Below, one piece after another: positions 8,258 to 19,685 of a DNA stretch of 64,000 bases. The notes below the pieces were generated by a model, which worked only from the letters and a program-made list of their open reading frames with translations, searched no databases and was not told the DNA's origin. Position 1 is the stretch's first letter; the number at the start of each line of letters is the position of its first letter. This stretch comes from Rhizobium phaseoli (lineage in GTDB: Bacteria > Pseudomonadota > Alphaproteobacteria > Rhizobiales > Rhizobiaceae), in contig NZ_WUFT01000003.1 of NCBI RefSeq assembly GCF_010668805.1, forward strand, positions 186,001 to 250,000, in the 5' to 3' direction. A program made the position numbers and the translations under genes.

Positions 8258-9832
8258 ATGGCGCTCAGTTTCATCAAAAAGGTCTTCACCTTCGGCAAGG
8301 AAAAGCCGGCGGAAGAGCCCGTGCCTGATGCGGTGGCAAGGGAGCTTGAGCCGCGCTCGCGCGTCGAGGATCTGCCGGTTGCCGATGATCCGGTTCTTGC
8401 CGAGGAGATGGAGACGGGTGGTGGGCCGGCGGCGGATGTCGGTGAGGGTGAGATAGAGGAGCCTGTCGAGGCCGAAACGGACGTGTTGCTGCCGGCCGAT
8501 CAGCTCGGCGATATGGGTGTCGTGCCGTTGTCGCTGCTGGAGGCCGAGGCGGAAGCGGAGGAAGATACCCCCCCTACCCTGCCGGGCGTCCCCCCCATAG
8601 GTGGGGGGACTGAGCAGTTGGATGCCGCTCGCCAGGCAGTGCATGTGGAGAGTGCGCCTGCAGATGTGGAGAATGAGCCGGCTGCTGCGGATGATGCCGT
8701 CAATGCGGCGGAAGAGATTGCCGCGAGTTTCCCCCCACCTGTGGGAGGGATGCTCGGCAGGGTAGGGGGGGAAGCCGCAGATCGCGCGCTATCGGTTGGA
8801 ACGCCCCTGCCATCTGAGATGGAGCCAGCGCCAGCCGTTGAGCCGATTCTCCCGAAAGGCTTCGCAACCGGCCCGGCAATCGTCGCACCGGAACTCATTC
8901 TCCCGCCGCCGAAACTCAGCTGGTTCCAGCGGCTGCGCAACGGCCTTGCACGCACCTCCTCGCAGCTGACCGGTCAAATCACCGCGCTGTTCACCAAGCG
9001 CAAGCTTGATGACGAGACGCTGCAGGATCTCGAAGATCTGCTGATCCAGGCCGATCTCGGCGTCGAGACCGCATTGCGCGTCACCGACACGCTGGCGTCC
9101 GAGCGTTATGGCAAGGACGTCACCGGCGAGGATGTCAGCCGGATCATGGCGTCGGAAATCGCCAAGGTTTTGAAGCCAGTCGCCAAGCCGCTGCAGCTTG
9201 ATCTCTCGCACAAGCCGCATGTCATCCTCGTGGTCGGCGTCAACGGCACCGGCAAAACGACGACGATCGGCAAGCTTGCGGCGAAGCTTTCCGGCGCCGG
9301 GCTGAAGGTGATGCTGGCTGCCGGCGATACCTTCCGCGCCGCGGCGATCGAGCAGTTGAAGATCTGGGCCGAGCGGACGAAATCCGAATTCATCGGCACC
9401 AAACTCGGCGCCGATGCCGCCGGCCTTGCCTATGACGCCTTCGAACAGGCGAAAGCAAAAAAATGCGACGTGCTGATCGTCGATACCGCCGGCCGGCTGC
9501 AGAACAAGGCCGAGCTGATGGCCGAGCTCGAGAAGATCGTGCGCGTGCTCGGCAAGCTCGATCCCGATGCGCCGCACACCGTGCTGCAGACGCTCGATGC
9601 GACGACGGGACAGAATGCGCTCAGCCAGGTTGAGATCTTCCGCAACGTCGCCGGCGTCAACGGGCTGATCATGACCAAGCTTGACGGCACGGCGCGCGGC
9701 GGCATTCTCGTTGCCATCTCGGCCAAGCACAAGCTGCCGGTCTATTTCATCGGCGTTGGCGAGGGCGTCGAGGATCTGGAACCGTTCGAGGCCGAGGATT
9801 TCGCTCACGCCATTGCCGGACTTCCCCAATGA
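8258..9832 (+). CDS. ftsY: Signal recognition particle receptor FtsY
   Basis: FtsY is the membrane-associated GTPase that receives ribosome-SRP complexes. The 524-residue protein starts [16 protein letters not shown], then has an acidic linker to about residue 225 and the NG domain after it. G1 is [15 protein letters not shown] near residue 327; [18 protein letters not shown] and [10 protein letters not shown] follow. The linker contains two copies of a 45-bp palindromic repeat (8566-8610 and 8728-8772) in inverted orientation, read through in frame as proline/glycine-rich peptides. The gene follows mtaB by 17 bases. Confidence 0.96.
   Translation: MALSFIKKVFTFGKEKPAEEPVPDAVARELEPRSRVEDLPVADDPVLAEEMETGGGPAADVGEGEIEEPVEAETDVLLPADQLGDMGVVPLSLLEAEAEAEEDTPPTLPGVPPIGGGTEQLDAARQAVHVESAPADVENEPAAADDAVNAAEEIAASFPPPVGGMLGRVGGEAADRALSVGTPLPSEMEPAPAVEPILPKGFATGPAIVAPELILPPPKLSWFQRLRNGLARTSSQLTGQITALFTKRKLDDETLQDLEDLLIQADLGVETALRVTDTLASERYGKDVTGEDVSRIMASEIAKVLKPVAKPLQLDLSHKPHVILVVGVNGTGKTTTIGKLAAKLSGAGLKVMLAAGDTFRAAAIEQLKIWAERTKSEFIGTKLGADAAGLAYDAFEQAKAKKCDVLIVDTAGRLQNKAELMAELEKIVRVLGKLDPDAPHTVLQTLDATTGQNALSQVEIFRNVAGVNGLIMTKLDGTARGGILVAISAKHKLPVYFIGVGEGVEDLEPFEAEDFAHAIAGLPQ
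8566..8610. repeat. 45-bp palindromic repeat, copy 1, inside ftsY
   Basis: The copy has the order C-run, CTACCCTGCCGGGCGTC, C-run, ATAGGTGGGGGG. Its inner C-run/G-run halves can fold. The same element occurs reversed at 8728-8772 and at 13570-13615, and in the same orientation at 13427-13472. Here it is translated as a Pro/Gly-rich stretch ([15 protein letters not shown]) in the FtsY linker. Confidence 0.8.
8728..8772. repeat. 45-bp palindromic repeat, copy 2 (inverted), inside ftsY
   Basis: This is the reverse complement of copy 1 with a few mismatches. It is translated in frame as [15 protein letters not shown]. Together with copy 1 it spans 207 bases, exactly 69 codons, so the reading frame is kept. 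Confidence 0.8.
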
Positions 9833-9908
9833 TGCCACAGATATGCCGCCGAAAGCCTGCAAGGCACGGGCGGCACAGGTTTTCAGGAATAGCAGGTTTG
9901 AAGAACGC

Positions 9909-10553
9909 ATGAGCACCGAAAGCGATATCACCCCGACCCCGGCCGACCGGCATCATCCGCTGCTGAAGCTGGCGCTGGAACTCGGGCCGCTGCTGATCTT
10001 CTTCTTCGCCAATCTGCGCGGCCAGTGGCTGGTGGAGCGGTTTCCTGCTCTTTCGGAGCTGGGTGGTCCGCTGTTCGTCGCAACCGGGCTTTTCATGGCG
10101 GCGACGGCGATTTCGCTGATCGTTTCGAAGATCGTGCTCGGCCATCTGCCGATCATGCCGTTCGTCTCCGGCATCGTGGTGCTGATTTTCGGAGCGCTCG
10201 GTATCTACCTGCAGAACGAGACCTTCATCAAGATGAAGCCGACCATCGTCAACGCGCTCTTCGGGGTGGCGCTGCTTGGCGGGCTTGCCTTCGGCAGGTC
10301 GCTGCTCGGCTACGTCTTCAATGCCGCCTTCCAGCTCGATCCGGAGGGCTGGCGCAAGCTCACCATTCGCTGGGGCATCTTCTTCCTGTTTCTCGCCGTG
10401 CTGAACGAGGTCGTCTGGCGCAATTTCTCCGACGGCACCTGGGTCGCCTTCAAGGTCTGGGGCACGATGCCGATCACCATCATCTTCACGCTGGCGCAGA
10501 TGCCGCTGGTGCTCAAACATAGCATCAACCTGGAAACGGACGGCGAGAAGTGA
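9909..10553 (+). CDS. ispZ: Inner-membrane septation protein A (IspZ/YciB family)
   Basis: A 214-residue protein with five to six hydrophobic segments. It matches the YciB/IspZ family, which is linked to cell-envelope synthesis and septation. Landmarks are the early [21 protein letters not shown] segment, [34 protein letters not shown] and the closing PLVLKHS. The ATG at 9909 is the family start; the frame extends upstream over the ftsY end. It lies 76 bases after ftsY and its stop overlaps the next gene's GTG by four bases, so both are translated from one message. Confidence 0.93.
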   Translation: MSTESDITPTPADRHHPLLKLALELGPLLIFFFANLRGQWLVERFPALSELGGPLFVATGLFMAATAISLIVSKIVLGHLPIMPFVSGIVVLIFGALGIYLQNETFIKMKPTIVNALFGVALLGGLAFGRSLLGYVFNAAFQLDPEGWRKLTIRWGIFFLFLAVLNEVVWRNFSDGTWVAFKVWGTMPITIIFTLAQMPLVLKHSINLETDGEK

Positions 10554-11137
10554 GCGCGGCAGACGTCGAATATCGGGCCAGACATCAGACCTTCTGGTTT
10601 GTCGCCTGCCTTGCTGTGCTGGTCGCCCAGATCGTCGCCGAATATATGATGGGCCGCGTGCCGATCTGCGCCTGCGGCTACGTCAAGTTATGGGAGGGCG
10701 GGGTCAATACCAGCGGCAATTCGCAGCACCTGTCGGATTGGTACACGCCGTCGCATATCATCCATGGCTTCCTGTTCTACGGGCTCGGCCATCTGATCCT
10801 GCGCCGCAAGCCGTTGGCGGCAAGGCTGCTGCTGGCGCTGTTCATCGAATCCGGCTGGGAACTATTAGAGAATTCGCCGCTGATCATCGATCGCTATCGT
10901 ACGGCGACGATCGCGCTCGACTATTACGGCGATAGCATCCTGAATTCGGCGATGGATACCGTCTTCATGTGCATCGGTTTCTTCTTCGCAGCCCGTGCGC
11001 CGGTGGCGCTGACGGTTGCGATCGCCATCTTCTTCGAGATTTTCACCGGCTACATGATCCGCGACAACCTGACGCTGAACGTGGTTATGCTGATCTGGCC
11101 GGTGGAGGCGATCAAGGTCTGGCAGGGCGGCGCGTAA
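10550..11137 (+). CDS. UPF0314 / DUF2585 membrane protein
   Basis: A 195-residue protein with about five membrane segments, of the UPF0314 (DUF2585) family found in alphaproteobacteria. Recognisable parts are the cysteine-containing [14 protein letters not shown], the [15 protein letters not shown] stretch, and [18 protein letters not shown]. No biochemical role is known. It starts at a GTG within the ispZ stop (GTGA) and is therefore translationally coupled to it, which hints at a cell-envelope role. It ends four bases before the convergent ccmG-like gene. Confidence 0.88.
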   Translation: MSAADVEYRARHQTFWFVACLAVLVAQIVAEYMMGRVPICACGYVKLWEGGVNTSGNSQHLSDWYTPSHIIHGFLFYGLGHLILRRKPLAARLLLALFIESGWELLENSPLIIDRYRTATIALDYYGDSILNSAMDTVFMCIGFFFAARAPVALTVAIAIFFEIFTGYMIRDNLTLNVVMLIWPVEAIKVWQGGA

Positions 11138-11141
11138 GCTC

Positions 11142-11753
11142 TTACGAAACCGGCTTCCCCAATGCTGCCTTTTCCATCGCCGGAAACAGCCCTTCCTTCA
11201 GGCTGATATCGTCGAAGGGGCCGACGCGTTTGTAGAGGATCGTGCCGTCAGGGCCGACGAGATAACTTTCCGGGATGCCGTAGACACCCCAGTCGATCGC
11301 TGCCTTGCCGTTCGGATCGATGCCGATCGCCTGATAGGGGTTGCCAAGCTCACCGAGGAAACGCACGGCGTTGTCGCTCTTGTCCTTGTAGTTGATGGCG
11401 ACGATGTTCAGCCGTCCGTCTTTCGCCAGTTCTTTCAAAACAGGATGTTCATCCCGGCAAGGGATGCACCACGAGGCGAAGACGTTGACGAGTGTCAGCT
11501 TGCCCTTGATGGCCGCGTCGGTCAGCGCCGGCAGGTTGGTGCCGTCGAGCGGCGGCAGGTTCAGCGCCGGTGCCTTGGTGCCGATCAGGGCGGAGGGGAT
11601 TTCGGCGATGTTCTTGCCGTGGAAATCCTGGTCGTAGAGCATCTTTGCGGCCGTCGCGGCAATGCCGCCGAAGACGATCAGCGGCACAAGCGCCAGCGCG
11701 TAGCGGCCAAGTCCGCGCGGTTTGGTGGTCGTGGTTTCAGGCGTTTCGCTCAT
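11142..11753 (-). CDS. ccmG: Thiol:disulfide interchange protein CcmG/CycY (DsbE)
   Basis: CcmG is a membrane-anchored periplasmic thioredoxin that reduces apocytochrome c cysteines before heme attachment. The 203-residue protein has one N-terminal membrane anchor (about 15-40, [18 protein letters not shown]) and a thioredoxin fold with the active site WCIPC in [16 protein letters not shown]. The family's [13 protein letters not shown] loop with its cis-proline region follows. Its ATG overlaps the ccmD stop (ATGA). It is the last gene of the ccmABCDG operon; ccmE, ccmF and ccmH are not in the window. Confidence 0.95.
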   Translation of the reverse strand: MSETPETTTTKPRGLGRYALALVPLIVFGGIAATAAKMLYDQDFHGKNIAEIPSALIGTKAPALNLPPLDGTNLPALTDAAIKGKLTLVNVFASWCIPCRDEHPVLKELAKDGRLNIVAINYKDKSDNAVRFLGELGNPYQAIGIDPNGKAAIDWGVYGIPESYLVGPDGTILYKRVGPFDDISLKEGLFPAMEKAALGKPVS

Positions 11754-11917
11754 TCGCCGTCCTTTGCGCGCGCCGAGCGGCGGCGAATGCCGGCGGCTTC
11801 GAGGGCTGCGAGTTCACGGCGGCGAGCCCGACCGTCAGCCCAGGTCCAGAGAGTGACGGCGACTGTCAGAAGTGCTGCAAAGCCGTAGGAGGCGTAAACG
11901 TAGAAGGCATGCGTCAC
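11750..11917 (-). CDS. ccmD: Heme exporter protein CcmD (55 aa)
   Basis: A short protein of 55 residues begins at a GTG at 11917. It has one membrane helix ([21 protein letters not shown]) followed by an Arg-rich cytoplasmic tail, the standard CcmD build. CcmD helps release holo-CcmE from the CcmABC complex. It starts only three bases after the ccmC stop and overlaps the ccmG start, as in other ccm operons. Confidence 0.9.
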   Translation of the reverse strand: MTHAFYVYASYGFAALLTVAVTLWTWADGRARRRELAALEAAGIRRRSARAKDGE

Positions 11918-11920
11918 CGG

Positions 11921-12682
11921 CTATTCCTCCCGGCTCGCCAGGCGGGCGGCAAGACGGCGCTGGGCGGCAATGCGGCGGCGCCAGATCTCGTTGCGCATCG
12001 CCATGATATGCAGCGTGAAGAAAAGCAGGGTAAAGGCGATCGCCATGACGAAGAGCGGGCGCAGGAATTCCGGATCGATCGCCGGACCATCGAGGCGCAT
12101 CACGCTTGCCGATTGATGCAGCGTATTCCACCACTCGACCGAGAACTTGATGATCGGGATGTTGACGAAGCCGACGAGGATGAGCACGGCGCTGACACGT
12201 GCGGCTCTCGACGGATCGTCAATGGCGCGGCTGAGCGCAATCAGTCCGAGATACATCAGGAAGAGAACGAAAACCGAGGTCAGTCGCGCATCCCAGACCC
12301 ACCAGGTGCCCCACATCGGCTTGCCCCAGAGCGAGCCGGTGACAAGCGCAAGCAGGGTAAAGGCGGCGCCGAGCGGCGCTGCGGCCTTGGCGGAAACGTC
12401 GGCCAGCGGATGGCGCCAGACCAGCGTGCCGATCGCTGAGACGCTCATGATCGTGTAGCACATCATCGCAAGCCAGGCGGCGGGCACATGGATGTACATG
12501 ATGCGCACGGTTTCGCCCTGCTGGTAATCGCCTTCTGTGGAGAAGCTGAGATAGAGGCCGACCGCAAAAAAGAGGGCGGTAATGGCGGCCAGCCAGGGAA
12601 TGACGCGCGCCGCCAGCGCCAAGAACCGGGTCGGGTTGGCGAGATCGCTGAATTTGCTGATGGCAAGGCTGGTTTGGCTCAT
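11921..12682 (-). CDS. ccmC: Heme exporter protein CcmC
   Basis: CcmC presents heme to CcmE in the periplasm. The 253-residue product has six membrane segments and the heme-handling tryptophan-rich motif WGTWWVWDARLTS, flanked by conserved histidines in IMYIHVPAAWLA and WWNTLHQSAS. The start at 12682 (MSQTSLAISKF) matches the family; the frame upstream reads ccmB. An Arg-rich end faces the cytoplasm. It follows ccmB by 47 bases. Confidence 0.95.
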   Translation of the reverse strand: MSQTSLAISKFSDLANPTRFLALAARVIPWLAAITALFFAVGLYLSFSTEGDYQQGETVRIMYIHVPAAWLAMMCYTIMSVSAIGTLVWRHPLADVSAKAAAPLGAAFTLLALVTGSLWGKPMWGTWWVWDARLTSVFVLFLMYLGLIALSRAIDDPSRAARVSAVLILVGFVNIPIIKFSVEWWNTLHQSASVMRLDGPAIDPEFLRPLFVMAIAFTLLFFTLHIMAMRNEIWRRRIAAQRRLAARLASREE

Positions 12683-12729
12683 GTTCGCTTCCTTACCGTG
12701 ATCCGGCTTTTCCCGCAATCGGATGCCAA

Positions 12730-13389
12730 TCAATCCGCCGTGTTTCGCAGCGCAAGAGCCGCGGCAGCCGGGCCGATGACCGCGAAGAATAGCGTCAGCG
12801 CGATCAGGATGAGAAAGGGCGGCAGGAACGGGGCGGGACCCTCGACGGCAGCATAGGTGGCGCTGACGCCGAAGATCAGCACGGGGATGGTCAGCGGCAA
12901 CACGAGGATCGAGACCAGTAGGCCGCCGCGCGGCAATGCGACGGCGACAGCTGCGCCGACGGCGCCGATGAAGGTGATGGCGGGCGAACCGACAAGCAGC
13001 GTCAGCGCAGTCGCGCCGATCGCCGTCTCGTCCATGTTCATGAACAGGCCGAGCAGCGGCGAGGCGATGACCAGCGGCAGGCTGGTGGCGGTCCAGTGGG
13101 CGAAGCACTTGACGAGTACGGTGAGAACGAGCGGCGTGTCCTGGATCAGCATCAGGTCGAGCGATCCGTCGTCGCGCTCGGCCTGGAACAGTCGGTCGAG
13201 GCCAAGAAGGGCGGCGAGCAATGCGCCGATCCAGACGATGGCCGGGCCGATGCGCGAGAGCAGCTTGAGGTCAGGACCGACGCCGAAAGGGATGACGGCG
13301 ACAATGGTCAGGAAGAACAGCACGCCGATCAGCGCGCCGCCGCCGGCGCGGATCGAGAGTTTGAGGTCGCGGAGGAAGAGGGCGATCAT
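12730..13389 (-). CDS. ccmB: Heme exporter protein CcmB
   Basis: CcmB is the membrane subunit of the CcmAB ABC transporter that frees holo-CcmE from CcmC. The 219-residue protein has six hydrophobic segments and family landmarks FLRDLKLSIR at the start, LDRLFQAERDDGSLDLML in the first cytoplasmic loop, and LPLTIPVLIFGV. It should follow ccmA directly but is separated from it here by 241 bases that hold a pair of palindromic repeats. Confidence 0.95.
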   Translation of the reverse strand: MIALFLRDLKLSIRAGGGALIGVLFFLTIVAVIPFGVGPDLKLLSRIGPAIVWIGALLAALLGLDRLFQAERDDGSLDLMLIQDTPLVLTVLVKCFAHWTATSLPLVIASPLLGLFMNMDETAIGATALTLLVGSPAITFIGAVGAAVAVALPRGGLLVSILVLPLTIPVLIFGVSATYAAVEGPAPFLPPFLILIALTLFFAVIGPAAAALALRNTAD

Positions 13390-13426
13390 GCGGGGCGGCT
13401 CTGTGCATGCGCGGTGGATCGGGCGG

Positions 13427-13472
13427 CACCCCCCTCTGCCCTGCCGGGCATCTCCCCCACAAGGGGGGAGAT
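13427..13472. repeat. 45-bp palindromic repeat, copy 3, between ccmA and ccmB
   Basis: Same element as in ftsY, in the order C-run, CTCTGCCCTGCCGGGCATC, C-run, ACAAGGGGGGAG. It lies about 40 bases upstream of the ccmB start, inside the ccm operon. Confidence 0.85.
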
Positions 13473-13569
13473 CGGCCAGGGGCGTCCCCTTGCCCCAATC
13501 AAACGCCGCAGATGACCGCAGCCGCTTGGCGAGTGATCAAGATTTTGCGAAGCCAGTGCATCTTGCCGA

Positions 13570-13615
13570 ACTCCCCCCTTGTGGGGGAGATGCCCGGCAG
13601 GGCAGAGGGGGGGTG
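13570..13615. repeat. 45-bp palindromic repeat, copy 4 (inverted), between ccmA and ccmB
   Basis: Near-perfect reverse complement of copy 3, about 97 bases away. The pair can form a large hairpin in the ccmA-ccmB message. It ends 15 bases from the ccmA stop. Confidence 0.85.
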
Positions 13616-13630
13616 CGACACCGAAAGCCA

Positions 13631-14278
13631 TCATCCCCACACCCCCTGATCCACACCGGCAAAGCCCGTCATCTTCAATTCCTGCGCTTTTTCCAGCCCC
13701 AGCGGCTGATGCGTCGCCGCCAGCACGATGCCGCCTTTGGCGAGGTGTGCTTCGATCAATTCGGCCAGCAGCCGGTCGGCGCTGGCATCGAGTGCGGCTG
13801 TCGGTTCATCGAGGATCCATAAGGGGCGGTGGGCGACGAGCAGCTTGGCGAAGGCGAATCGACGCTGCTGGCCGGCGGAGAGGTAACCGAAGGGAAGGTG
13901 GGTGATCCCCGACAGGCCGACGGCGTCAGCGGCGTCCTCGACGGAGAGGCCGGCAGAGCCTCCCATACCGCCAAAAAAGCGGCACCAGAAAGCGAGGTTT
14001 TCTGCAACCGTAAGTTCATTCTTCATCGCATTTCGATGGCCAAGGTAGTGGCTGACCTCGGAAGGATGGCGGTCTTCCCTGCCCCCTCCGTCATGGAAGA
14101 TGACGGCGCCTTTTTCCGGCCTCAGGAGGCCGGCGACAACCCGCAGCAAAGTGGACTTTCCCGATCCATTTCTTCCCGTCAGAATAAGCGCCTCGCCGGC
14201 TGCCAAGTGAAAGGAAATGTTAACGAAAATCAGATCCTCACCGCGCCTGGCAGCCAGATTTTCGGCGGTGAGATGCAT
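13631..14278 (-). CDS. ccmA: Heme exporter ATP-binding protein CcmA
   Basis: The ATPase subunit of the CcmAB complex, 215 residues. It shows Walker A GRNGSGKST, the signature LSAGQQRRFAFAKLL, Walker B with PLWILDEPTAALD, and the H-loop AATHQP. It is the first gene of the minus-strand ccmABCDG operon and is divergent from acnA, about 260 bases away. Confidence 0.95.
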   Translation of the reverse strand: MHLTAENLAARRGEDLIFVNISFHLAAGEALILTGRNGSGKSTLLRVVAGLLRPEKGAVIFHDGGGREDRHPSEVSHYLGHRNAMKNELTVAENLAFWCRFFGGMGGSAGLSVEDAADAVGLSGITHLPFGYLSAGQQRRFAFAKLLVAHRPLWILDEPTAALDASADRLLAELIEAHLAKGGIVLAATHQPLGLEKAQELKMTGFAGVDQGVWG

Positions 14279-14539
14279 GCGTCGGCTCTTTCTTCGTTTC
14301 GGGTCGCGGCAGGGTCAAAAAATCTCCGATTTTGACCACGCTCGGGTATGGCAAGTTTTTAGGAAATTATCTATAAGAGCCGCAACCACGCCAGCGGTCG
14401 GCGTGAATTTCATCCTTGCGCCGAACTTGGAGCATCTGTTCCACGTGCGGACAGCGGAAATGGCCGTACCCGCATCCTGATGTGCATTAAGTGCATAGGC
14501 GTTCGCACGACTGTGTTGGCTATCAGAACGGGGTTTCTC

Positions 14540-17230
<2,691 letters not shown>

Positions 17231-17258
17231 TTGTTAAGAGCTTCATAATATGATGATG

Positions 17259-17290
17259 GCCGCCGGAGAGCAGTTTCCGGCGGCTTTTCT
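17259..17290 (+). terminator. Intrinsic terminator after acnA
   Basis: GCCGCCGGA (17259-17267) pairs with TCCGGCGGC (17276-17284), followed by TTTTCTT. It lies 29 bases after the acnA stop. Confidence 0.85.
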
Positions 17291-17465
17291 TGCGGCGACG
17301 GTATTTGAGGGACCTCACGATGATTTGTTTTATGCGGGTTCCGGTTGCGCTGCGCCTCACCCGTTCGTGACTTTTCGTTTGGACCCGGAAGGATTATTCG
17401 TACGTTCATATGTCAGGGCCTCCGGTTCGAACACGCCGTCGGCGCTGAAAAAGAGGTGCAGGTGA

Positions 17466-18206
17466 ATGTCCCCCCGTTTTCTGATTCCGCTGATCGCCGG
17501 CGTTGTTCTCTCAGGCCCGCTGCAGGCCGAAGACGGCACGCCGAAAGGTGTCGTCGAACTGTTTACGGCGCAGGGCTGCTCCTCCTGTCCTCCCGCTGAT
17601 GCCGCTTTCCGCAAGTTGGTCAGCCAGGGCGATGTCATCGCGCTCGCCTATCATGTCGATTACTGGAATTATCTCGGCTGGGCCGATACGCTGAGCTCAA
17701 AGGAAAACACCGAGCGGCAATATGGCTATGCGAGGACGATGGGCCGCAGCAACGTCTACACGCCGCAGGCGGTCGTCAACGGGCGCGATCATCTGGCCGG
17801 CGCCGATCTCAACGGTATCAACGGCAAGCTCGATACGTATAGCGGCGAAGGCAACGGGCTGACCGTGCCCATCAGCGCGTCGATGCGCGGCGACGAGCTG
17901 GAGATCAAGATCGGCGCGGGACAGGGCAAAGCCAATGTCGTGATGGTCTATTTCGACAAGGAAAAGACCATCGACGTCGAAAAGGGCGAGAACAGCGGAA
18001 AGAAGATTTCCTATCTGCACAGCGTCACCAATGTCGAAACCGTCGGCATGTGGGACGGCAAGGCGACCAGTCTGACGCTGCCGGCCAGCGTCCTGCAGCG
18101 GCCGCAGCTCGAAGGCTGCGCGATCCTGCTGCAATCGGCGACCGACAACGGCGATCCGGCTGCGATCCTGGGGGCGACGGTGGTGATGGCTGGCAAAAAT
18201 ATCTGA
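17466..18206 (+). CDS. DUF1223 secreted thioredoxin-like protein
   Basis: A 246-residue protein of the DUF1223 family. It has a signal peptide (FLIPLIAGVVLSGPLQAED) and then VVELFTAQGCSSCPPADAAF, a thioredoxin-like CxxC (CSSC) near residue 38-41, followed by ALAYHVDYWNYLGW. The C-terminal half is a beta-rich region. A periplasmic redox role is plausible but unproven. The ATG at 17466 is preceded by an AGGTGA-like site. It stands alone between acnA and a hairpin-rich gap. Confidence 0.85.
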   Translation: MSPRFLIPLIAGVVLSGPLQAEDGTPKGVVELFTAQGCSSCPPADAAFRKLVSQGDVIALAYHVDYWNYLGWADTLSSKENTERQYGYARTMGRSNVYTPQAVVNGRDHLAGADLNGINGKLDTYSGEGNGLTVPISASMRGDELEIKIGAGQGKANVVMVYFDKEKTIDVEKGENSGKKISYLHSVTNVETVGMWDGKATSLTLPASVLQRPQLEGCAILLQSATDNGDPAAILGATVVMAGKNI

Positions 18207-18556
18207 GATTTCATCCGCTTGCGGATGAAGTACCGGGTGGCCCGGCTGAGCGTATTCGGGGCTGGGGTTAAGGTCGATACGCTCCGCCGGGCCCTTTGGC
18301 GCGCTGGCGCCAAACCGGGATTCATAAATCCCCTGCAAATGAGGCACTGTTTTGACTGAAATGCGGCGCTGCCGAGAAAGCGACAGCGCTATCATGTACA
18401 TCGCACGATGCGCCGATTCAAAATGCTACGGCATCCTTGCGCGCCTGACGCGCGGCGCTGGAGTGCGGCCGAATGTGACGGCCGGCACTCTTGCAATTTA
18501 CGGCGGCTCGGGCAAACTGTCACTCTCCTGTCACATGCAGAGGCCTTGGAGACTGA
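18207..18556. other. 350-base intergenic region
   Basis: The first third is the hairpin cluster at 18209-18314. The rest, up to the DUF2794 gene, shows no convincing gene; short frames here have poor codon bias. It should contain the promoter of the DUF2794 gene. Confidence 0.5.
18209..18314. repeat. Cluster of three hairpins after the DUF1223 gene
   Basis: Three inverted repeats follow one another. TTCATCCG/CGGATGAA is at 18210-18217 and 18222-18229. A 16-bp stem with one mismatch (GCCCGGCTGAGCGTAT with ATACGCTCCGCCGGGC) is at 18240-18255 and 18277-18292. TTTGGCGC/GCGCCAAA is at 18295-18302 and 18307-18314. None has a clear T-run. The arrangement resembles mosaic intergenic elements of rhizobia. 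Confidence 0.65.
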
Positions 18557-18958
18557 ATGACAGATCAGCCGGATTTGCGACACGGCGAAAGCCGTTCCGT
18601 CGACAATAGTTCCTCAGTCGTCGTCGATCTCAGGGAATACAAGCAAAGCAAGGATCCGCTTCCGGTGACCTTTCATCGGCGCGAACTGGATGCGATCCTC
18701 TGGATCTACGGCCGTATGGTCGGTGACGGCGAATGGCGCGACTACGCTATCGATCATCTGAAAGACAGGGCGGTGTTCTCAGTCTTCAAACGCTCAGGTG
18801 AAATGCCTCTCTTCCGCGTCGAGAAAAATCCCAAGCTTGCCGCCAAGCAGGGCGCTTATTCGGTGATCAACGTCCACGGCACCATTCTGAAGCGCGGTCA
18901 CGAGCTGAACCAGGTGTTGAAGGTGTTCGACAAGGCGCTGAAGCTGGTCGATAAGTAA
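18557..18958 (+). CDS. DUF2794 domain protein
   Basis: A 133-residue cytoplasmic protein of the DUF2794 family, found almost only in alphaproteobacteria. Typical segments are VVDLREYKQSK, VTFHRRELDAILWIYGRMVGDGEWRDYAID and LFRVEKNPKLAAKQGAYSV. No function is known. It is convergent with the downstream GNAT gene and separated from it by 60 bases containing a palindromic repeat. Confidence 0.85.
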   Translation: MTDQPDLRHGESRSVDNSSSVVVDLREYKQSKDPLPVTFHRRELDAILWIYGRMVGDGEWRDYAIDHLKDRAVFSVFKRSGEMPLFRVEKNPKLAAKQGAYSVINVHGTILKRGHELNQVLKVFDKALKLVDK

Positions 18959-18974
18959 GCCGAAACATTCTTTT

Positions 18975-19021
18975 CTGCATGTCCCCCGGAACCCGTGCAC
19001 ACTTCCTGATGATATGCATCA
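18975..19021. repeat. TGCATGTC...ATGCA palindromic repeat, degenerate copy
   Basis: This copy shares TGCATGTC, CCCGGAACC, GTGCACACTTCC and a closing ATGCAT with the element at 26478-26527. Its stem is imperfect. It abuts the stop codon of the minus-strand GNAT gene, as the other copy abuts the sigma-factor stop. Confidence 0.6.
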
Positions 19022-19576
19022 GCCGGCAAACAGCGTGCCGGGATAGGTGGACGAATCCGGATCGGTCGTCATACCTTCGCCGAGGACGCGCTGCATGAGC
19101 ATCGTATCCAGCCAGCGGCCATGCTTGTAGCCGGCGCCCCGCATCAGGCCGACCTCCACGAAGCCCGCCTTGAGATGAAGCGCGATCGAAGCGGGGCTGG
19201 CGCCGCCGATGACGGCAATCATCTGACGAAAACCGAGACTTGTGCAGCGGTCGATCAGCTCGGTCATCAGTGCTTTGCCGATGCCGCGGCCGCGGGCTTC
19301 GGGCGCCAGATAGATCGAATCCTCGACCATCCAGCGATAGGCCGGACGGACGCGAAAGGCCGAGGCATAGGCGTAGCCGAGCAGCTTTCCGTCAGCATCG
19401 GCTGCGGCGATATAGGGATATTGCTGACCGATGATCGTCGCAAACCGTTGCGTCATTTCGATCTCGGACGGCGGCGTGATCTCATAGCTCGACGTGCCGT
19501 TCAGGACGGATTCGCGATAGATTTCGGCAATGGCGGGGATATCGGCTTCGGAAGCATTGCGCAGGAGGAAGGACAT
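19019..19576 (-). CDS. GNAT family N-acetyltransferase (phosphinothricin acetyltransferase-like)
   Basis: A 185-residue GNAT enzyme resembling phosphinothricin/methionine-sulfone acetyltransferases. The core shows RNASEADIPAIAEIYRESV at the start, SFEI-like TSSYEITPPSEIEM, LGYAYASAFRVRPAYRW, and the acetyl-CoA loop EARGRGIGKALM. The GASPASIALHLKAGFVEVG segment is the usual C-terminal motif. The start at 19576 is the conserved amino end; the frame is open to a TTG at 19642. Substrate cannot be fixed from sequence. It lies downstream of BI-1 on the same strand, but a terminator separates them. Confidence 0.88.
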   Translation of the reverse strand: MSFLLRNASEADIPAIAEIYRESVLNGTSSYEITPPSEIEMTQRFATIIGQQYPYIAAADADGKLLGYAYASAFRVRPAYRWMVEDSIYLAPEARGRGIGKALMTELIDRCTSLGFRQMIAVIGGASPASIALHLKAGFVEVGLMRGAGYKHGRWLDTMLMQRVLGEGMTTDPDSSTYPGTLFAG

Positions 19577-19639
19577 TTCGGCGGCAGGTCCATCGGAGGG
19601 CAAGGTCTTTCCTAAACCATTCCGCGAAAGCCGGCGCAA

Positions 19640-19661
19640 CAAAAAAGGCGGCCGAAGCCGC
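19640..19661 (-). terminator. Intrinsic terminator after the BI-1 gene
   Basis: On the minus strand GGCGGC-TTCG-GCCGCC (19661-19646) is followed by TTTTTTG. It lies about 25 bases past the BI-1 stop. Confidence 0.85.
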
Positions 19662-19685
19662 CTTTTCGATGTCAGTCTGTCCTGC

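Noticed and set aside
8566..8772. Frameshift or assembly error in ftsY because of the intergenic-type repeat
   Set aside because: The frame is intact across exactly 69 codons and both ends join normal FtsY linker sequence.
13390..13630. CRISPR-like array from the repeated C-rich units
   Set aside because: Only two copies, inverted to each other, with one spacer; no cas genes.
17401..17465. GGTTCGAA reminiscent of a tRNA T-arm
   Set aside because: No acceptor stem, D-arm or anticodon arm can be built around it.
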